56,342 nucleotides of DNA from Rheinheimera sp. 1928-s (GTDB lineage: Bacteria > Pseudomonadota > Gammaproteobacteria > Enterobacterales > Alteromonadaceae), in contig NZ_JARIXP010000001.1 in NCBI RefSeq assembly GCF_029269265.1, positions 1 to 56,342 of the forward strand. Direction: 5' to 3'. The notes below the pieces were generated by a model. The model was given only the letters and a program-made list of their open reading frames with translations, made no database searches and was not told the origin of the DNA. The translations under genes and the position numbers were made by a program. This document shows positions 8,982 through 18,400 of the stretch, piece after piece (positions within the stretch are counted from its first letter, which is position 1; every line of letters starts with the position of its first letter).

Positions 8982-9467
8982 TTATGGCCTTAACCATAGT
9001 TTCATTTGTGGATAGCCGTCTGTAGCGGATGGTTGTTCGCACATGCCATACCAGCTTAACAGCGGATGGCCAAAACCGTTTTCAGAGGTAAAGGCGGTTA
9101 TATAGCTTTCTGAGCCGCCTTTATAGCCGTCAGTATGGAATAGAAATTCAGGCGGCAAGTTTAAATACACTAAAGCCGCCCATGACCAGGCGATAGCGGC
9201 CATTTCTTCTGCCGGGCCGTGACCAGACTTACGAACATCAGCCTGTAGTTCAGCTCGTTTGGCTGACGTGGTCACAGCAATGTGTCCAGCTTCATGCAAA
9301 CAGTCTCCCGGATAACTCAGTTTTTCCGGATCAATCAACAAACAACCGTTCTCGATCCGCAAGCCCGGTAAAAAGCTTACACCTGACAAGGAGCTCAGTT
9401 GGTATGGCAGCCCTATCTGCTGAAAAAAATCAATCAGTTTAGTGAGTTGCTCAGTTTTTGTTTCCAC
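8982..9467 (-). CDS. Small HEAGH-motif protein (putative zinc peptidase-like)
   Basis: The 161-residue protein has no signal peptide. It contains HEAGH (residues 58-62), the HExxH zinc-binding signature, and a glutamate-rich helix starting EEMAAIAWSW about 25 residues later that could supply the third ligand, as in gluzincins. No propeptide or further domains are present. I do not recognise a named family. It may be a minimal metalloprotease or a catalytically inactive relative. It converges on the FG-GAP gene and diverges from the hydroxylase cluster. Confidence 0.7.
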   Translation of the reverse strand: METKTEQLTKLIDFFQQIGLPYQLSSLSGVSFLPGLRIENGCLLIDPEKLSYPGDCLHEAGHIAVTTSAKRAELQADVRKSGHGPAEEMAAIAWSWAALVYLNLPPEFLFHTDGYKGGSESYITAFTSENGFGHPLLSWYGMCEQPSATDGYPQMKLWLRP

Positions 9468-9533
9468 TGTCTTTGCTTCCTTTTTTAACCGTTTTCCAAC
9501 CCATCAACACAAATCATGTTTGATCGCTTCAAA

Positions 9534-9579
9534 ATTAGCAATGTTCCTTTTTTGTGCTAATCTGGTTTCTTTATAGAAT
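9534..9579 (+). promoter_or_regulatory. Candidate promoter and operator of the hydroxylase cluster
   Basis: ATTAGCA (9534-9540) and TGCTAAT (9555-9561) form an inverted repeat. A possible -10 TAGAAT lies at 9574-9579, with a weak -35 TTGTGC at 9552-9557 (16-base spacer) that overlaps the right arm. Placement just upstream of the ATG at 9598 fits a repressor site. This is pattern reading only. Confidence 0.35.
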
Positions 9580-9597
9580 AAAAAGAATAACTTAGCT

Positions 9598-10170
9598 ATG
9601 AGCCTTTGCCTGTTTTCTTTAATTACTAAAGCAGAACACTTGCAGCAAATGCAGCAGGAATTGCAATTGCTGGCACAGCAGCACTGGTGTCAGCATGTGA
9701 ATAAAGCCGATTATCAAGGCGGCTGGGATGTATTGGCTTTGCGTTGCGCCACCAAACATCAGGATGCTCACGCCATATTGCAAAGTTTTGCCATTGAAGA
9801 TGGCACAGAGTGGCAGGATTTACCTTTGCTGGAACAGGCCCCTTACGTCAAAAATTTTCTGCAGCACTTACCTGTTTCAATAAAGTCTGTACGTTTAATG
9901 CGTTTACATCCAGGTGCTGTGATTCAACCCCACAGAGATCATGGCTTGTGTCTGGAACAAGGTGAAGCTCGTTTGCATTTGCCACTACAAACCAACCCTG
10001 AGTTAAAATTTTACGTGGCAGAGCAGTTGGTGCCTATGCAGGAAGGTGAGCTGTGGTATATCAATGCGGATCAAACCCATAGAGTTGAAAATAAAGGGGG
10101 AGCCGCCAGAATTAATCTGGTGATTGATTGTGAAGCGAATGACTGGCTAAAGGGGCAAGTCTATGCCTGA
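9598..10170 (+). CDS. Aspartyl/asparaginyl beta-hydroxylase-like 2-OG oxygenase
   Basis: The 190-residue double-stranded beta-helix protein is predicted to be an Fe(II)/2-oxoglutarate-dependent hydroxylase. The metal triad is visible as PHRDH (H112, D114) and H161 in DQTHRV. R171 in ARINLVID is placed to bind 2-oxoglutarate. LHPGAVIQPHRD is typical of the Asp_Arg_Hydrox family, whose members hydroxylate Asp/Asn in proteins or amino-acid-derived metabolites. No signal peptide is seen, so it is cytoplasmic. Its last 8 bases overlap the next gene (ATGCCTGA), implying coupled translation and a shared pathway. The substrate is unknown. Confidence 0.88.
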   Translation: MSLCLFSLITKAEHLQQMQQELQLLAQQHWCQHVNKADYQGGWDVLALRCATKHQDAHAILQSFAIEDGTEWQDLPLLEQAPYVKNFLQHLPVSIKSVRLMRLHPGAVIQPHRDHGLCLEQGEARLHLPLQTNPELKFYVAEQLVPMQEGELWYINADQTHRVENKGGAARINLVIDCEANDWLKGQVYA

Positions 10171-12145
10171 TCAGTGGGGTAACTCCAAAAGACTTAGCCG
10201 CACTGAACTGGAACTCTATGCCAGAGCTTTGCTGCAGTGTAGTTCACCAGGCCAGGCTAAACAGCTGATAGACCCTGTGCTGCGTGCCTTATGTCAACAA
10301 ATCGAACTTGATTTACATCCGGCTATGTTTACTGATCCCGGCGCCACTGTCACGGCTTATGGCAAAGCTGTCTCTCCAACTACAGCTGCACAATGTGCTG
10401 AAGATCCAGACAGAGGCCGTGTTTTTATCCAGGGCTTGCACCAGGCCATTCTCGATCAGGTACAACAACAACCAGACAGGCCAGTGCAGTTGTTGTATGC
10501 AGGTACGGGCCCTTTGGGTTGGCTGGTTTTACCTTTGTTAACTGTATTTGATGCCAGTCAGTTGCAAGTGACAGCTTTGGATATTCACCCGCAGTCTTTG
10601 CAGAGTTTTAAAGCACTGACGGAGCACTTTGGCCTGTCAGACAGAATCACAGATTGGGTTTGTGTGGACGCTACCTTATGGCAACCCGAACCTAAACCAG
10701 CCTTTGATCTGATTGTATCTGAGACCATGAAACATTTGCTGCAGCAGGAACCGCAGGTGCAGATTTTCAGCCATTTGCAGCAATTTCTGACCGTCAAAGG
10801 CCGGTTGATCCCACAACAAATTAAACTGGATGCCTGGGTGGAATGGCGGGAGCAGGGGCAACAACAACGGCACTACTTAGGGCCTTTATTTACGCTGGAC
10901 AAGCAACTTTCCACTGCACTGGCAATAGGAGATCTGTCCGCATTTTCCGGTCAGTGGTCGTTACCAGAGTTTGAACCTGGACCTGTGGATTTGAAACTCA
11001 CCACTGATATTCAGGTGTATGAAACATACTGGCTGCGGGAACATCAGTCGCAACTGACAATGCCACGGTATAAATCCGGACTGATGCTGGTTCCGGCTTC
11101 TGTCGTGCAGTTTCAGTATCAACAGGGGATTTACCCGGATTTTGAATTTGAGTATCAACAGCAGTGGCCTGAACTGGTCAGCAGTGACGATTTAAGCTGT
11201 GCAGGCGTATTTCACGCCAAACGATTATGGCAAAAAACACAGCTGAAAAAGTACAGGCAAGTTGATGCAGAGTACCCGGACGAATGGTTACTGGATAAGG
11301 CGGTGCTTGACCTTTGTGGAGTAGGGCTGGAACCCGGTATGCAGGCTTTGCATAGCTGCAGCAGACTAAGCGACTGTGTTGCTTTTTTGCAGCCTTATGT
11401 GTCGGATCTGTCGGTAAGAACAAGGATAAACCAGCAGCTCAAGTCGTTAAGGCAAAACAAAACTCAGGCGGAACTACCGCAGCTGTTAACCGACGCTCAA
11501 CTGGAGTTCTGGCGCACTCAGGGGTATCTGGTGATCCCCGGTGTATTAAGCAAAGAGCAATGCCAGCAAAGTTGTGATCTGATTTGGCAGTATTTGCAGG
11601 CCGACCCGGCACAACCGGACAGTTGGTATCAAAGCACAGATAAAATGCAAAAAATCATGCTTCAGCTGTTCCGCCACCCTGTGCTGGATGCGAACAGGCA
11701 ACAGCCTCTGATCCGCAAGGTGTACGAACAATTATGGCAACGCACAGATTTAGTGATGAGTACAGACAGGGTCAGTTTTAATCCACCTGAAACCAACAGC
11801 TGGCGTTTCCCCGGGCCTGATTTGCACTGGGATGTTGACCTGATAGCGCCAGTACCTTTTGCCACTCAAGGGCTGGTTTATTTGACGGACACTACAGAGC
11901 AACAAGGTGCTTTTTGTTGTGTGCCGGGTTTTCACCTGAAGGTTGATCACTGGATTAACAGCCAAAACAAAAACGCCATTGAACTGCAGCAGCAAAACTG
12001 GGCAGACTGGCCTGTCAAAGCCATAGCGGCCAAAGCTGGTGATTTAATTATCTGGCATCAGGCGCTGCCTCATGGTGCCAGCCGTAACACTGCAAACTCT
12101 CCTCGTATGGTGCAGTACATCACTATGTATCCTTTGGTGGATTGA
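10163..12145 (+). CDS. Fusion of class I SAM methyltransferase and PhyH-type dioxygenase
   Basis: The 660-residue protein has two catalytic halves. The N-terminal half has a Rossmann methyltransferase core: motif I YAGTGPLG at residues 112-119, an acidic residue after strand 2 (D140, in LDIHP), and SETMK at 186-190, which recalls the PRMT-like group. The C-terminal half (about 435-655) is a phytanoyl-CoA-dioxygenase-like 2-OG oxygenase with HWD at 555-557, distal H637 in LPHGASRN, and a following Arg for 2-oxoglutarate. The middle part (about 250-430) is probably a methyltransferase beta-barrel extension. The stop codon shares its last base with the next start (TGATG). Substrate unknown; the fusion suggests successive methylation and hydroxylation of one molecule. 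Confidence 0.85.
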   Translation: MPDQWGNSKRLSRTELELYARALLQCSSPGQAKQLIDPVLRALCQQIELDLHPAMFTDPGATVTAYGKAVSPTTAAQCAEDPDRGRVFIQGLHQAILDQVQQQPDRPVQLLYAGTGPLGWLVLPLLTVFDASQLQVTALDIHPQSLQSFKALTEHFGLSDRITDWVCVDATLWQPEPKPAFDLIVSETMKHLLQQEPQVQIFSHLQQFLTVKGRLIPQQIKLDAWVEWREQGQQQRHYLGPLFTLDKQLSTALAIGDLSAFSGQWSLPEFEPGPVDLKLTTDIQVYETYWLREHQSQLTMPRYKSGLMLVPASVVQFQYQQGIYPDFEFEYQQQWPELVSSDDLSCAGVFHAKRLWQKTQLKKYRQVDAEYPDEWLLDKAVLDLCGVGLEPGMQALHSCSRLSDCVAFLQPYVSDLSVRTRINQQLKSLRQNKTQAELPQLLTDAQLEFWRTQGYLVIPGVLSKEQCQQSCDLIWQYLQADPAQPDSWYQSTDKMQKIMLQLFRHPVLDANRQQPLIRKVYEQLWQRTDLVMSTDRVSFNPPETNSWRFPGPDLHWDVDLIAPVPFATQGLVYLTDTTEQQGAFCCVPGFHLKVDHWINSQNKNAIELQQQNWADWPVKAIAAKAGDLIIWHQALPHGASRNTANSPRMVQYITMYPLVD

Positions 12146-13260
12146 TGCAAAAAGTCAGTTTGTACCACGCCTTATTGCACGATGCTGTCAGGTTAAAGAC
12201 CTTATGGCAGCAGGAGCAACTGGATGAGTTTGTCGCTTTGATGCGCCAGTATTTACGCTGGCCTGAACTTAACTTTGAGCAACTACAGCGTTTTTTAGCA
12301 GAGCAAAACCAGCAAGCCTTTTGCCCTGAACTGGCCTCTTTTAGCCTGTGTTGGCAACCTTATGCTTATCAGGCACAGCGTAAAATTGTACGTTGGGCTC
12401 CGGCTTTCCTGAAACCCTCTTTGCCTTTTTTTGAAGACGATTTAGCCTTGAGTCGTCAGAGTTTGCTGGCGCAGTTGATCCAGCCTTTTAGTGAACTGGA
12501 ACAGTTGTTACCCCAGCGTTTAACTGTGCCTGCAGTGCAACCGGCCTTGTTGATTTTTCACTGGTCCAGATGTGGTTCCACTTTGGTTTCCGGCAGTTTT
12601 GCCTTACACCAAAAAGTGAAAGTGCTATCCGAGTCTATGCTGGCCAGTGATCTGCTGAATGACCCTTATTGGGCCGGGCAACAACCAGAGCTGCTGGATT
12701 TAGTAGTACGTTTGCAAGGGCGTTTGCGGCACAATGAACAGCGACTGGTGATTAAATGCAATGCCTGGGATTTGCAACATTGGCCTGTCTGGTTAAGTTT
12801 GTATCCGAAAGCTGGGGTGTTGTGTGTAATTCGTCAACCTGAAGCAGTGCTGGCGTCTCATCATCATCTGGCAGGCCGCCATATGGTGAGGTTACAACCC
12901 GAACTCTGGAAAGACACCAATCAATGCGCCACTTTATTGGACTACAGAATTGAGGTGGTCCGGCAAATGGCTGTTTTGATGAATGCAATGCGACAATATT
13001 GTCACTGCACAGTGTTGAGTTACGAACAATTAAAAGACTTCACACCACCGCAATTAGCCAGTCTTGCCGGATTAACCCTGACGGACGCAGAGCAACAGCT
13101 GTGGCGGGAGTTTCGGCTTTTTGATGCAAAACAGCAGGGCGTACCTTTTCAACCAACTAAAAAATCAGCAGAAGAGCTTTTTAGTCCGGCAGAGTTAAAG
13201 CAGATCCGCTCAGATCTACAACCTTTGTATCAGCTTTTACTGGCAAAAGGCGAGGGATAG
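12145..13260 (+). CDS. Sulfotransferase-like protein
   Basis: The 371-residue protein is called from a PAPS-binding 5'-PSB-like loop, FHWSRCGSTLVS (near residue 140), and a later VLSYEQL segment that resembles the family's 3'-phosphate region. The N-terminal 120 residues are not recognisable. It is divergent enough that PAPS use should be treated as predicted. The ATG at 12145 overlaps the previous stop; a TTG three bases earlier is in frame but not favoured. The 3' end overlaps the oppositely oriented gene by 31 bases. Confidence 0.75.
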   Translation: MQKVSLYHALLHDAVRLKTLWQQEQLDEFVALMRQYLRWPELNFEQLQRFLAEQNQQAFCPELASFSLCWQPYAYQAQRKIVRWAPAFLKPSLPFFEDDLALSRQSLLAQLIQPFSELEQLLPQRLTVPAVQPALLIFHWSRCGSTLVSGSFALHQKVKVLSESMLASDLLNDPYWAGQQPELLDLVVRLQGRLRHNEQRLVIKCNAWDLQHWPVWLSLYPKAGVLCVIRQPEAVLASHHHLAGRHMVRLQPELWKDTNQCATLLDYRIEVVRQMAVLMNAMRQYCHCTVLSYEQLKDFTPPQLASLAGLTLTDAEQQLWREFRLFDAKQQGVPFQPTKKSAEELFSPAELKQIRSDLQPLYQLLLAKGEG

Positions 13261-13997
13261 CCCAACTGTTTTGCCAATACAGCAATTTCCTTCAGTTTAC
13301 TTAAATGTGGGTATTCAGCAGAGGTCTGCACTAAACCCAGGCCAAATTGATCCACTTTTTTCAAAGCGGGCCAGAACAGAGGAGTCGAGCAGTCTAAAAA
13401 TGCTGCCAGCTGCAGCTTACTTTGCTCTGAAAACAGCTGACTAAAACTCAGGCTAAACCAGTCCTGCTCAGGCCATTGCTGCTGATAGTTCAGTGCCTGC
13501 CATTGCACTTCCGCCCAATACCATAGGTTTTTTTCCGCCGGGTTCAGCAAGGGCCATAACTCTTTATATTGATGCAACAAGTCTTGCTCAGCACCCGGCA
13601 TATACAAGTTTTTGACGGGTAAATGTGGCAACACAGGTGGCACAAAAGCATTCAGTTTTAATAACGAAGCCACTGTATCCAGCGGGTCCCGGTGAATATG
13701 GATCACTCTGATGGGACAGTTGAGCTGTTGCCTGAACCAATTCAGATGCCGCCAACATGGGAAACCTGTCTCGATATAAATTTTACCCGACGCCAGTTGC
13801 TGCCTGATAAATACCAGGTGTTGTTCCAATAGTTCAGCATTGGCCTGCAGAGGGTGTTGCACTGTATTGAGATCAGGTCGGTAGCCAAAATGCAGAGGTT
13901 CATGCTGCACCATAAAGTCTTGATGCCATTGTTGTAATGTTTCGGTCAGCCATTGAGTGCCGCATCGGCCTGTGGAGATAACAAAGTAAACAGTCAT
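13230..13997 (-). CDS. Sulfotransferase family protein
   Basis: The 255-residue protein has a P-loop-like 5'-PSB at the very N-terminus, VISTGRCGTQWL (residues 6-17), and HIHRDPLDTVASL, which matches the 3'-phosphate-binding Arg/Ser region of PAPS-dependent sulfotransferases. No membrane segment is seen, so it is probably cytosolic. It converges on the preceding sulfotransferase-like gene with a 31-base tail overlap and is not closely similar to it. The acceptor is unknown. Confidence 0.8.
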   Translation of the reverse strand: MTVYFVISTGRCGTQWLTETLQQWHQDFMVQHEPLHFGYRPDLNTVQHPLQANAELLEQHLVFIRQQLASGKIYIETGFPCWRHLNWFRQQLNCPIRVIHIHRDPLDTVASLLKLNAFVPPVLPHLPVKNLYMPGAEQDLLHQYKELWPLLNPAEKNLWYWAEVQWQALNYQQQWPEQDWFSLSFSQLFSEQSKLQLAAFLDCSTPLFWPALKKVDQFGLGLVQTSAEYPHLSKLKEIAVLAKQLGYPSPFASKS

Positions 13998-14017
13998 TTC
14001 AATCAGTTTCTTACATC

Positions 14018-14034
14018 GTAAATTATATATTTAC
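14018..14034. promoter_or_regulatory. AT-rich palindrome in a divergent promoter region
   Basis: GTAAAT and ATTTAC flank TATAT, within a strongly AT-rich 115-base gap between the minus-strand sulfotransferase and the GNAT gene. A regulator site or overlapping -10 elements are plausible, but AT-rich palindromes arise easily by chance. Confidence 0.35.
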
Positions 14035-14113
14035 ATCACTGTATAAAATATAAACTGGAAAATCTACATTCGGTACACTATGCTGTTCCGATTAAAAGTG
14101 TCAGGTTGTTTAA

Positions 14114-14611
14114 GTGGTTCAAGAACTAAATCAGATATTTGAATTAAGTACCCGTATCGCTACTGCAGAGGATGAGTTGTTTTTTGAACAGTTATTTTGT
14201 TCAACCAGGGAGTTTTTCTATGAACTGCAGCTTCCCCCCGAGATCACAGAGTCTCTGCTCAAACAACAATACAGGTTGCAGCAAAGTTCATATAAAGCCG
14301 AAGCGCCCAATGCTGTTACTTATTGGCTTGGCCTATCTGAGCAGCCAGTGGGTAAAGTGATGTTAAACAGCACTGCCAGTGAAATACTGATTATGGATTT
14401 AGCTTTTATTAAGACGATGAGAAGTAAAGGTTATGGCTCTGCGGTGTTGGATGCAATTAAACAAAAAGCTGCGGCAACCGGCGTGAGGGTGAGGTTATCT
14501 GTTGATAAAAATAACGTACGAGCAAAAAAATTGTATTTACAACATGGTTTTGTAATCACAGGTTCATCTGAAAGTCATGAGTTTATGTTTTGGTCGGGTA
14601 CAAAGCTTTAG
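14114..14611 (+). CDS. GNAT-family N-acetyltransferase
   Basis: The 165-residue single-domain protein has the GNAT acetyl-CoA loop MRSKGYGSAVLDAIKQKA (near residues 100-117) after a central strand LIMDLAFI. It has a typical C-terminal NNVRAKKLYLQHGF motif. The start is a GTG with only a weak ribosome site, so a slightly different start is possible. It is followed after 173 bases by the tail-collar gene. GNAT genes are often seen beside MdpB-like tail-collar genes in other proteobacteria (from memory, not checked), so the two may work together. Acceptor unknown. Confidence 0.85.
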   Translation: MVQELNQIFELSTRIATAEDELFFEQLFCSTREFFYELQLPPEITESLLKQQYRLQQSSYKAEAPNAVTYWLGLSEQPVGKVMLNSTASEILIMDLAFIKTMRSKGYGSAVLDAIKQKAAATGVRVRLSVDKNNVRAKKLYLQHGFVITGSSESHEFMFWSGTKL

Positions 14612-14784
14612 CGGTTGTCAGTAATAAAGATTGTTTTATGGATGGTGAACAGCGTAATGAAAAAAGAAGTGTAGGATTTTAATGCAGTTTTTCCTGTTGT
14701 TTAGGATCGGGCCTTCATTTCTACAATGTCATTTATTATAAAAAATAATTAATAATGTGTTAAATAAACAATAAGGAAAAACCT

Positions 14785-15384
14785 ATGTCTGAACAATTTA
14801 TTGGTGAAATCCGTATGTTTGGTGGTAGTTTCGCTCCACGTAACTGGGCATTTTGTAACGGGCAGTTGTTGAATATTCAGCAAAATACGGCATTATTTTC
14901 TATACTGGGAACGACATACGGCGGCGATGGCGTAAACACCTTTGCATTACCTAATCTGCAAGGCCGTGTTCCAGTGCATAAAGGGCAAAGCCCTGGTACC
15001 AGCTTTTATAGTCTGGGCGAGGCGGCGGGCACTGAACGAGTGACGCTTACTGCCGCCGAACTACCTGCTCATACTCATACAGTGGCATTAACAGGGACCG
15101 GCAGCGCTAGTCTAGCGTTAAGCGCTTCCTCTGAGAATGGCAATACGCCTACTCCCGGCCCAACAACTGTGCCAGCTAAAGTACCAAGTGGCTTAGCCTC
15201 ATTGAATGCTTATAGCACTACAGCGCCTGACACCACGCTTTTACCTGCTACAGCAACAACAACTGTGAATGTAAGTGGAAACACCGGAGTGGCGGGCAGT
15301 AATATGCCTGTTTCCGTGGTTCAGCCTTTTTTAGCCTTAAACTTTATTATCGCTACTCACGGACTTTTTCCTAGTCGTAATTAG
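14785..15384 (+). CDS. Phage tail collar domain protein (MdpB-like)
   Basis: The 199-residue protein begins IGEIRMFGGSFAPRNWAFCNGQLL, with tail-collar hallmarks in G-x-FAPxNWAFCNGQ and ALFSILGTTYGGDGVNTFALPNLQGR. The middle is Ser/Thr/Ala-rich, and the C-terminus VVQPFLALNFIIATHGLFPSR is the conserved fibre-like end. It matches the microcystin-dependent protein type, which occurs outside prophages. No other phage gene is nearby and there is no signal peptide. A ribosome site AAGGAA precedes the ATG. Function unknown; attachment or a contractile-injection-like role is only a guess. Confidence 0.88.
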   Translation: MSEQFIGEIRMFGGSFAPRNWAFCNGQLLNIQQNTALFSILGTTYGGDGVNTFALPNLQGRVPVHKGQSPGTSFYSLGEAAGTERVTLTAAELPAHTHTVALTGTGSASLALSASSENGNTPTPGPTTVPAKVPSGLASLNAYSTTAPDTTLLPATATTTVNVSGNTGVAGSNMPVSVVQPFLALNFIIATHGLFPSRN

Positions 15385-15412
15385 CATTTAATACGGGGCG
15401 GGTTGATAAGTA

Positions 15413-15451
15413 TTAGTATGAAGTGCGTAAAAACTACGCACTTCATACTAA
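15413..15451. repeat. Perfect 17-bp hairpin in the leader of the giant adhesin gene
   Basis: Arms 15413-15429 and 15435-15451 are exact reverse complements around a 5-base loop AAAAC; the core is GAAGTGCGTA/TACGCACTTC. It lies 28 bases after the tail-collar stop and 26 bases before the ATG at 15478. The plus-strand side is followed by A's rather than T's, so it is not a canonical terminator. It could end the tail-collar transcript, protect an mRNA end, or control translation of the adhesin. Confidence 0.8.
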
Positions 15452-15477
15452 AAAAGACATTGGAAGGGGAAGTGGTC

Positions 15478-18400
15478 ATGCAGGAAGTTACTTTTAAAAT
15501 CATTGATATGCTTAATCGCCTGATAAGGTTGTATAAACATTTTAGTGGGCGACAATGGTTTTTAGGTAGCTTGTTGGCTCTGGCATCTTTTGGTGCTATG
15601 GCGATAACTCCCTCGGATCAAGGATTTGACTCTGAGTCGGAACGGCTTCTCGTGACCAGCGGTGAAACTATTACCGGAGCAACCTATAGGCTATTTTCAC
15701 CTGCAGGTTTTTTGGCTTTAACTCAAGCACCTGCCAGTGTAAGTATTACACCAGACAGCAACGACTTAGCCGTTATGTTTAACTTTGATGGGGTGAATAT
15801 TAATCCGGGGGCTTTGGATGCGAGGATCACCTCGGCCGACGGTACTGAGTTCAGAATTGTTTCGATGGAAGTGGATACAGGGGCTGGTTTAAGCACCAGT
15901 TCAAATCTCGTTGTCACTGGTTATAGAGACAGTGTTCAAGTGGCATCCGATACTATTAATACGGCAAACTCTGATTCATCGGGTTCAGTCACTTATGCAA
16001 AAAATGCTGTTGGTGGTGGTTTCGGGGGGACTATTACCTTTAATTCAGACTGGCAGTATATAGATGAAATACGTTTTACTGGTACTGATACCATTGTGGT
16101 GGTTGATGACTTAGATTTTGAACCTGGCATTTCACCCAACCTTGCTCCTACAGTGGATGCCAATGGCGCTGCTGGCGGCACATCCAATACCATCACTTTT
16201 ACCGAAGACGCCCCAGCTGTCCGTATTGCAACAAGTGACGCGACCGTAACTGATGACGGCAATATAGCGGGTATGACTCTGGTATTGACGGCTACACCTG
16301 ACGGCGCATCGGAAGTGATAGCGTACAGCGCCTCTCTTAATGGTGGTGCTTCACTTGTCTCACAGGGGCTAACCGGCAGTTACAATAGTGGAACCAGAAC
16401 CTATACCCTGACAGGTACAACTACAGCTGCTGTATACCAAAGTGTGTTGCGCGCTCTGGTGTACAACAATAGTAGTCAAAACCCCACTACAACAGCTCGT
16501 ACTGTGACTATCACTGTGACAGATGCAGGAAGCGCAACGGCGCAGGCGACATCCACCATCAATATCACTGCGGTCAATGATGCCCCTGTTGTCACAGCCT
16601 CAGGTGGCACCACTGCATTTACCGAAGGCAATAACGTCGCTTCAACACCAGTTGCGATAGACACTGGCCTGACACTGTCAGACGTCGACAACGCAAACAT
16701 GGCTTCGGCGACTATCTCTATCACTGGAAATCTCCAGGCAGGGCAAGACATACTGGGTTTTAGTGACCAAAATGGTATCACTGGTAGCTACGACCCAGGC
16801 ACCGGAATCTTAACCCTGTCGGGCAGTGCTACTGTGGCTCAGTATCAAGCAGCGCTGAGCTCTGTGACTTACAGCAACAGCTCTGAAGACCCCAATACAA
16901 GCAATAGGACTATCAGCTTTGTCGTAAACGACGGCACTGGTAATAGCTCCGCCAGTACCAAGACGGTTAGCGTGACGGCTGTTAACGATACCCCAACCGA
17001 TATTGCGCTGAGTGCGAATACTCTGAACCAAAGTGCTGCCAATGACACTGTGGTTGGTACTTTCAGCAGTACTGATGTGGATAGTGTGAGCTTTACTTAC
17101 AGTTTTGCCAGCGGTGCGGGTGATACGGATAATGCTTCTTTTAGTATCAGTGGCGATCAACTGATTGCAACCACTCCTTCTGCTATTGCTGGAGGTAATC
17201 GTACAGTTCGCGTGCAGACCAGTGATGGCAATAGCAGTTTCTCTAAAGCTCTTACTGTTGTTGTGACAGATGATATAGCGCCAAATGCACCATCTGTGCC
17301 GGATCTGGCTGCTGGGTCCGATAGTGGCAGTAGCCAGACTGATAATATTACCAATGTCACTACTCCAACCTTTACCGGAACGGCAGAGCCAAACAGCACA
17401 GTCACTTTGTATGACACAGATGGGACTACTGTGTTGGGTAGTACTACAGCAACTGGCGGCAACTGGAGTATTACCAGCTCAGCTTTGAGTGCAGGCAGCC
17501 ATGTTCTGACAGCAAAAGCAACAGATGGTGCTGGTAACGCGTCGGTGTCATCTGCTGGTTTGACTATTACTATTGATACTACTGCACCAGCCAAGCCTGC
17601 TACTCCTGATTTAGCTGATGCTTCGGATACGGGCAGCAGTAACTCGGATAATGTAACCAACGCCACCAGCCTGACTTTTAACGGCACTGCAGAAGATGGC
17701 AGTACCGTCAGCCTGAGCTCCAGTGTAAACAATGGCTTGGGAACGACAGCGGCCACAGGTGGCAGCTGGAGTTTAACCACTGCAGCTGTCACCAGCGAAG
17801 GGGCGCATAGCATCACACTAACGGCCACAGACGAGGCGGGTAATGTCAGTGTGGCTTCGGATCCACTGGCGATCACCTTAGACAAAACCCCACCTGCTAT
17901 TGGCGGTGTGGCTTTTGATCAGGCGTCCATAACGAGCGCTAATCAGGCTGCAGTGAGCTTTACTTTGGCTGGTGCTGAGGTGGGTGCAACGGCAGAGTAC
18001 GAAATTACCAGCAATAATGGCGGCACCGCAGTAAGCAACTCTTTTGTGGTTGCAAGTGCAGCGCAGCAAGTGACAGGATTGAATGTCGGTGCTTTAAATG
18101 ACGGCACTTTAACTATCAGCATTATTCTGACAGACCCAGCTGGTAACAGCAGCACCCCGGCAGTTGAAGCTACTGTGAATAAAGATGCGAATGATCCTCT
18201 AGTCTCGGCAGTTGCTATTGCATCTGGCAACTACAAAGCAGGAGACAGCATTAGCTTTACAGTTACTTTTACTGAGGCTTTGGTATTATCCGGTGCTAAT
18301 TCTGACTACAGTTTGGCGATAGACATAGACGGCATGACCCGGCAGGCCCTGTTAACTAATAATGCAGCTGGCGTTTTAACTTTTAGCTATACAGTGCAGG

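Noticed and set aside
14785-15384. Prophage remnant suggested by the tail-collar gene
   Set aside because: No integrase, capsid, terminase, lysis or other tail gene is nearby, and MdpB-like genes are common outside prophages.
17157-17885. 242-codon antisense open frame and many shorter ones inside the adhesin
   Set aside because: They are low-complexity Ser/Val/Ala-rich mirrors of the Ig-repeat coding strand, lack ribosome sites, and recur with the repeats.
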